From NCBI GenBank assembly GCA_018651745.1, contig JABIDL010000031.1:1-64000 (forward strand): a stretch of 64,000 nucleotides of DNA. The letters are read 5' to 3'. The DNA is from Candidatus Neomarinimicrobiota bacterium (lineage in GTDB: Bacteria > Fidelibacterota > Marinisomatia > Marinisomatales > TCS55). The position numbers and the translations under genes are program-made. Shown here in pieces: positions 60,004-64,000 of the stretch (position 1 is its first letter; each line of letters begins with the position of its first letter). The notes beneath the pieces were generated by a model. The model saw only the letters and a program-made list of their open reading frames with translations. It was not told the origin of the DNA and searched no databases.

Positions 60004-60546
60004 ATGAGAATTTCGAAAGTCACAACAAAAACAGGAGATAGTGGCACAACAGGGCTCGCTGACGGGTCTAGAGTCTCAAAAGCAGATCCGAAAATTTGCG
60101 CAATTGGTGATGTGGACGAGTTGAATTCTATCATTGGAAATGCTAAAGTTGTATCTCCATTATCGGAATGGAAGAGTTTGCTGACTGAAATTCAAAATGA
60201 CCTTTTTAATCTTGGCGGTGAATTATCATTGCCGAATGAAAGTAAACCCTTGCTGAACAATAAACGAATCGATGCATTAGAAATTTTAACGAACAAAATG
60301 AACAATTTGCTTTCACCTCTCGAAGAATTTATCTTGCCAGAAGGCAATGAATTTGCAACACGTATTCATATGGCAAGAGCTATCTGCCGCCGAGCAGAAA
60401 GGTCTGTAATAAACATTATTGGGACCGATAACTCCAACGTAAGCATTCGGTATTTAAATCGACTTTCTGATTATTTATTTGTGTTAGCACGGTCTTCCAA
60501 CCAAATTGATAATAGCCGGGAAAATCAATGGAATATGGAAAAATGA
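60004..60546 (+). CDS. Cob(I)alamin adenosyltransferase, PduO type
   Basis: A 180-residue enzyme that transfers adenosyl from ATP to cob(I)alamin to make coenzyme B12. The N-terminal ATP-binding motif is TKTGDSGTTGLADGSRV, followed by DVDELNSIIG, and the C-terminal signature RAICRRAERSV with VSIRYLNRLSDYLFVLAR is complete. It fits with the BtuB-like receptor at 7.7-9.8 kb: the cell imports corrinoid and activates it. No corrin ring synthesis gene is in the window. Confidence 0.95.
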   Translation: MRISKVTTKTGDSGTTGLADGSRVSKADPKICAIGDVDELNSIIGNAKVVSPLSEWKSLLTEIQNDLFNLGGELSLPNESKPLLNNKRIDALEILTNKMNNLLSPLEEFILPEGNEFATRIHMARAICRRAERSVINIIGTDNSNVSIRYLNRLSDYLFVLARSSNQIDNSRENQWNMEK

Positions 60547-60608
60547 ATTCAGAACGAAACATATTTTTAACCTCTAACAATTTCACTTTTCTTAAGTAAG
60601 ATTGTGTT

Positions 60609-61613
60609 ATGATTCACTGGAACGAGATTCATAAAAGAATTGAGGATGCTAACAGCATTGTCTTAACAACCCATGTAAATCCAGATGGAGATGGATTGGG
60701 CTCATCTGTGGCGATGTATTATCATCTTGTAGAGATGAAAAAGGATTGCAGGATTTTTATTGTCACGCCGCTTCCTGAAGAATATCAGTTTCTGAATAAA
60801 AATAATATAATTTCCTGTTATGATAAAAAAACAGATGATACTTGGATTCAAAACGCAGATCTTGCATTAATTTTTGATGTGGGAGATTTTAAAAGAATGA
60901 AAAATGTCGGTGAATTATTATCTGTAAACGATATTCCTATGATCAATATTGATCATCATCCTATCCGGGAAAATTCACCTTTCCTCACGAACGCGGTTGA
61001 TACATCTGTGGCGGCCACTGGAGAATTGGTGTATGATTATTTTAATACGGTACGAAAAAATGCAATCACCATGGAAATGTGGGAAGGACTTTATACAGCT
61101 GTGGTAACGGATACCGGATCTTTTGCCTATTCTAATACGACAATTAAATGTCATCAAATTGCGATGGACGCCATTCAAGCAGGAGTGAATCCCGCGACAA
61201 TTCATCAAAGGATTTATGAATCGAACCCTATTGAAAAATTGAGACTACTTAGTAAAATTCTGCATAATGTTCAATTGGACTGCAATGGAGAATTCGCTTG
61301 GTTTACAATAGATGAAAAAATGATGCAGTCAGTTGGCGCCAATAAGACTCATGTTGACGGATTTACAGATATGGTCCGGTCAATAAATGGAGTAGAAGTG
61401 GCTATGATGATTTTTGAAAATGAAGATTCATGCAGAGTAAATCTTCGATCAAAAGGAAAATACATTGTAAATACGATAGCATTGGAACTGGGTGGTGGAG
61501 GGCATAAGTTGGCTTGTGGTGCTGTCGTTCGGGGGAGATTGGATGAGGTTCTCCCGCGCGTATTAGAATTAACCAAATCCGAAATTGCAGAACAAAATGG
61601 GATGAAATTATGA
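60609..61613 (+). CDS. nrnA: DHH-family phosphoesterase NrnA-like (oligoribonuclease / pAp phosphatase)
   Basis: A 334-residue DHH-DHHA1 phosphoesterase. The metal-binding motifs are LTTHVNPDGDGLGSS, ALIFDVGD, INIDHHPI (the DHH) and AVVTDTGSFAYSNT. The C-terminal DHHA1 substrate domain has GGGGHKLACGA. NrnA degrades nano-RNAs and dephosphorylates 3'-phosphoadenosine 5'-phosphate in Bacillus; related proteins cleave pGpG or pApA. The stop overlaps ispH by four bases (ATGA). Confidence 0.92.
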   Translation: MIHWNEIHKRIEDANSIVLTTHVNPDGDGLGSSVAMYYHLVEMKKDCRIFIVTPLPEEYQFLNKNNIISCYDKKTDDTWIQNADLALIFDVGDFKRMKNVGELLSVNDIPMINIDHHPIRENSPFLTNAVDTSVAATGELVYDYFNTVRKNAITMEMWEGLYTAVVTDTGSFAYSNTTIKCHQIAMDAIQAGVNPATIHQRIYESNPIEKLRLLSKILHNVQLDCNGEFAWFTIDEKMMQSVGANKTHVDGFTDMVRSINGVEVAMMIFENEDSCRVNLRSKGKYIVNTIALELGGGGHKLACGAVVRGRLDEVLPRVLELTKSEIAEQNGMKL

Positions 61614-62473
61614 AGATCATAGTTGCCAAAGATGCCGGCTATTGTTTTGGTGTTCGGGATGCCGTAAATCTGGCTCACGATACTGCCGATAATCTCGGCG
61701 ATGTATATATGCTTGGCCATATCGTTCATAATGAAAATGTAGTTAAAGATTTAGATAATGCCGGCGCAAAAGTGGTAAAATCCCTCAAAGATGTTCCCGA
61801 TGAGAAACCAATTCTTTTTCGTGCACATGGGACGGCGAACGAAGTTTGGGATGAAGCAAATGACAGGCATATGAATATTATAGATGCAACGTGCCCTCTT
61901 GTTAAAGAAATTCATAATGAAGTGATTAAACTAGAAAAAGAAGGAAGGCGGATTATTATCATTGGCGATCATGGCCATGACGAAGTTGTAGGTATTGCCA
62001 GTCAGGTAAAGAATCCGATCATTATTGCGAATCCGGGTGAGGCGGGCTCTTTGAGAAAAATGAAGCGCGCAGGTGTTGTCAGTCAATCAACTCAAACGAT
62101 AGAAAATGTGCAAGATATTGTTAATATATTAATGACGAATGTGTTCGATTTACGGTTTGTGAATACCATCTGTTTCCCGACCAAACGAAATCAGGAACAA
62201 ATCAGGGCTCTTGCTAAACAATGTGACATAATGATAATCATTGGATCATTTACCAGCGCAAACTCCAAGCGGTTAACTCAATTGGCGCTTGAACGAAATA
62301 AGCGATCCTATCAGGTAACCTGTGCAGAAAATCTTGATTCAAATTGGTTTGAGGATGTTGATATTGTAGGAATATCTGCCGGTGCGTCCACACCCGATAA
62401 AATTATTGAAGCTGTAACCAAAAAAATAAAAAAGATTGGTCTAGTGACCGAGAAGGAGGTTTTACATGGCTAA
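61610..62473 (+). CDS. ispH: 4-hydroxy-3-methylbut-2-enyl diphosphate reductase
   Basis: The last enzyme of the methylerythritol phosphate pathway, reducing HMBPP to IPP and DMAPP. This 287-residue protein has the three Fe-S cluster Cys: C12 ([10 protein letters not shown]), C95 (ATCPLVK) and C188 ([10 protein letters not shown]). The His motifs [10 protein letters not shown] and RAHGT are present. A strong Shine-Dalgarno sequence for pdxS lies in its last codons. It overlaps pdxS by eight bases. dxs follows the pdx genes, so two pathway enzymes share this operon. Confidence 0.96.
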   Translation: MKIIVAKDAGYCFGVRDAVNLAHDTADNLGDVYMLGHIVHNENVVKDLDNAGAKVVKSLKDVPDEKPILFRAHGTANEVWDEANDRHMNIIDATCPLVKEIHNEVIKLEKEGRRIIIIGDHGHDEVVGIASQVKNPIIIANPGEAGSLRKMKRAGVVSQSTQTIENVQDIVNILMTNVFDLRFVNTICFPTKRNQEQIRALAKQCDIMIIIGSFTSANSKRLTQLALERNKRSYQVTCAENLDSNWFEDVDIVGISAGASTPDKIIEAVTKKIKKIGLVTEKEVLHG

Positions 62474-63347
62474 GGGATCATTTGAAGTAAAAGTTGGTTT
62501 TGCGGAAATGCTTAAAGGCGGTGTAATTATGGATGTAATGGATGCAGATCAAGCAACCATTGCAGAAGATGCTGGTGCTGTCGCTGTCATGGCGCTGGAA
62601 CGGATTCCGGCTCTTATCCGAAAAGAAGGCGGTATTGCTAGAATGAGTGATCCGGCCATGATTAAGAAAATCCAGGAAAAAGTATCCATCCCTGTGATGG
62701 CAAAAGTTCGGATTGGGCATTTTGCAGAAGCCCAAATTTTAGAAGCACTCGAAGTAGATTTCATTGATGAAAGTGAAGTCCTGACACCGGCAGATGAAGC
62801 GAATCATATTTGGAAACATGATTTTAAAATTCCATTTGTATGTGGGTGCCGAAATCTTGGAGAAGCTTTAAGACGGATTGGAGAAGGTGCTGCTCTGATT
62901 CGAACGAAAGGTGAGGCAGGTAGCGGTAATATCGTTGAAGCCGTTCGCCATATGCGAAAGGTAACTTCTGCCATAAAAGAATTGGCTACAATGGGTCAGG
63001 ATGAACTAATGGCAGAAGCCAAAGAAATTGGCGCTCCCTTTAGCTTGGTCCAACAGGTTTCCAAATTGGGCAAATTACCGGTTCCGAATTTTGCAGCAGG
63101 CGGAGTTGCTACACCGGCTGACGCATCGCTTATGATGCAACTTGGTGCTGAAACGGTGTTTGTTGGATCGGGAATTTTTATGAGCGAGGAACCTGCTAAA
63201 CGCGCAAAGGCTATTGTTGAAGCAGTAACCTTTGCGGATGACCCAGAAAAGCTAGCAAGTATTTCCACCGGGCTTAAAAAGGCAATGAAAGGATTGGATA
63301 TTTCTGAAATACCCGAAGATCAAATGTTGCAAGAAAGAGGCTGGTAA
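62466..63347 (+). CDS. pdxS: Pyridoxal 5'-phosphate synthase lyase subunit
   Basis: PdxS makes pyridoxal 5'-phosphate from ribose 5-phosphate, glyceraldehyde 3-phosphate and ammonia delivered by PdxT. The 293-residue (beta/alpha)8 barrel is very conserved: [67 protein letters not shown] with both Lys residues, and [42 protein letters not shown] (62453-62459) lies six bases before the ATG, the best ribosome site in the window. Confidence 0.97.
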   Translation: MAKGSFEVKVGFAEMLKGGVIMDVMDADQATIAEDAGAVAVMALERIPALIRKEGGIARMSDPAMIKKIQEKVSIPVMAKVRIGHFAEAQILEALEVDFIDESEVLTPADEANHIWKHDFKIPFVCGCRNLGEALRRIGEGAALIRTKGEAGSGNIVEAVRHMRKVTSAIKELATMGQDELMAEAKEIGAPFSLVQQVSKLGKLPVPNFAAGGVATPADASLMMQLGAETVFVGSGIFMSEEPAKRAKAIVEAVTFADDPEKLASISTGLKKAMKGLDISEIPEDQMLQERGW

Positions 63348-63937
63348 TGATAGTAGGGGTTCTCGCGCTACAAGGGAATTATGACAAACACCTTGAAAAA
63401 CTTGAGGGATTGAATTGCCCTTCAGTTTTAATCAAATATCCGAATCAGCTCTCGGAAATTGATGGATTGGTATTACCGGGTGGAGAATCCACCAGCATAA
63501 CATTGTTAATGGAACAAACCGGCTTTGATTCTGCAATTATAGATTTTGCAAAGAACAATCCAATTTTCGGAACATGCGCCGGGTTAATTATAATGTCGAC
63601 AACTTCCGCTGATAGCAGCGTAAATCCTCTCGGACTTATTGATATAGCGGTAAAACGAAATGGCTACGGTCGGCAAATCAAATCAGGATTTCAGACGGTT
63701 GATATTTCTTTTAATGGGCAATCATTTTCCGAATCATCCATGTTTATCCGTGCCCCACAAATTACCCGCATTGGTCCGGATGTGGAAATTTTAGGAACGA
63801 TGGATAATGACCCTGTTTTTGTGAAACAGAATCACCATTTAGCATCTTGTTTCCATCCAGAAATGGTAGATAACTCATTAATGTATTCCCTTTTCATTTC
63901 ATTAATAAAATCTCATAATCTTGCCCATGCCGTATAA
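63347..63937 (+). CDS. pdxT: Pyridoxal 5'-phosphate synthase glutaminase subunit
   Basis: A 196-residue class I glutamine amidotransferase that supplies ammonia to PdxS. It starts IVGVLALQGNYDKHLEKL, has GLVLPGGESTSI, the nucleophile Cys in FGTCAGLI (C77), RNGYGRQIKSG, FIRAPQI and the catalytic His-Glu pair in ASCFHPEM. A 1-base overlap with pdxS and an 11-base overlap with dxs suggest coupling. Confidence 0.96.
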   Translation: MIVGVLALQGNYDKHLEKLEGLNCPSVLIKYPNQLSEIDGLVLPGGESTSITLLMEQTGFDSAIIDFAKNNPIFGTCAGLIIMSTTSADSSVNPLGLIDIAVKRNGYGRQIKSGFQTVDISFNGQSFSESSMFIRAPQITRIGPDVEILGTMDNDPVFVKQNHHLASCFHPEMVDNSLMYSLFISLIKSHNLAHAV

Positions 63938-64000
63938 ATTTCTTGATTCAATAAATGATCCTGCCGATCTACGAAAACTTTCTGTTACTGATCAAAAAAA
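63927..64000 (+). CDS. dxs: 1-deoxy-D-xylulose-5-phosphate synthase, N-terminal fragment
   Basis: The first 24 codons of a gene cut by the window end. The residues KFLDSINDPADLRKLSV are the characteristic opening of DXS, the thiamine-dependent first enzyme of the methylerythritol phosphate pathway. The ATG overlaps pdxT by 11 bases. The presence of ispH three genes upstream supports the call. Confidence 0.85.
   Translation, partial: MPYKFLDSINDPADLRKLSVTDQK

Overview
The window reads as chromosomal DNA of a Gram-negative bacterium with an outer membrane, AT-rich (my impression is about 40% GC, not computed). It most resembles the Fibrobacterota-Chlorobiota-Bacteroidota (FCB) side of the tree. 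Pointers are DUF3098 and DUF2851 family genes, a carboxypeptidase-regulatory-like domain on a TonB-dependent receptor, a 31-residue AURKAIP1/COX24-like basic protein, a complex I operon without nuoEFG followed by a complete nqr operon, and a general lack of Shine-Dalgarno sequences. Marinimicrobia or an Ignavibacteria-like lineage would fit, but no 16S rRNA is present and this placement is inference.

Layout. 1-4.6 kb: partial tRNA-Asp, a DUF3098 membrane protein, mltG, pcrA/uvrD, a Fur-family regulator, a GNAT acetyltransferase. 4.6-10 kb: a YhaM-like nuclease, an ECF-type S component, an outer-membrane barrel and, convergent to them, a BtuB-like TonB-dependent receptor under a cobalamin riboswitch. 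10-19.2 kb: a housekeeping run (NlpC/P60 peptidase, HNH nuclease, trpS, scpA, scpB, rluB, cmk, rpsA, YbbR-like protein, tsaD). 19.2-32.8 kb: a VWA-like membrane protein, then a surface-polysaccharide locus (ugd, SLBB export protein, Wzz-like protein fused to a winged helix, GT-C enzyme, Wzx flippase, an AT-rich inserted segment with a TupA-like ATP-grasp gene and a tagD-like cytidylyltransferase, a GT4 glycosyltransferase, an epimerase, and a polyprenyl-phosphate sugar-1-phosphate transferase behind a structured leader). 32.9-41 kb: serS, plsC, DUF2851, rfaE2, an MltD-like transglycosylase with LysM repeats, HU, the 31-residue basic protein, xseA, xseB, nadK. 41-42.4 kb, reverse strand: proline dehydrogenase and a CoA-binding protein.

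42.5-59.8 kb is a respiratory block: nuoABCD-HIJKLMN (no electron-input genes EFG) immediately followed by nqrABCDEF and apbE, with nqrM on the opposite strand overlapping the apbE tail. Thus every dedicated factor for a Na+-pumping NADH:quinone reductase lies together (six subunits, the flavin transferase for NqrB/NqrC, the Fe-centre maturation factor), beside a complex I whose electron donor cannot be read from this window. 60-64 kb: cobalamin adenosyltransferase, nrnA, ispH, pdxS, pdxT and the start of dxs.

The least ordinary signals are regulatory. Three terminator-like hairpins overlap the beginning of the gene they precede (btuB, ybbR, apbE). A structured leader with an 18-codon ORF and a real Shine-Dalgarno sequence precedes the sugar-phosphate transferase. 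The Wzz-like protein carries a predicted DNA-binding domain at its cytoplasmic end. Most cistrons overlap by 1 to 14 bases, often with TTG or GTG starts.
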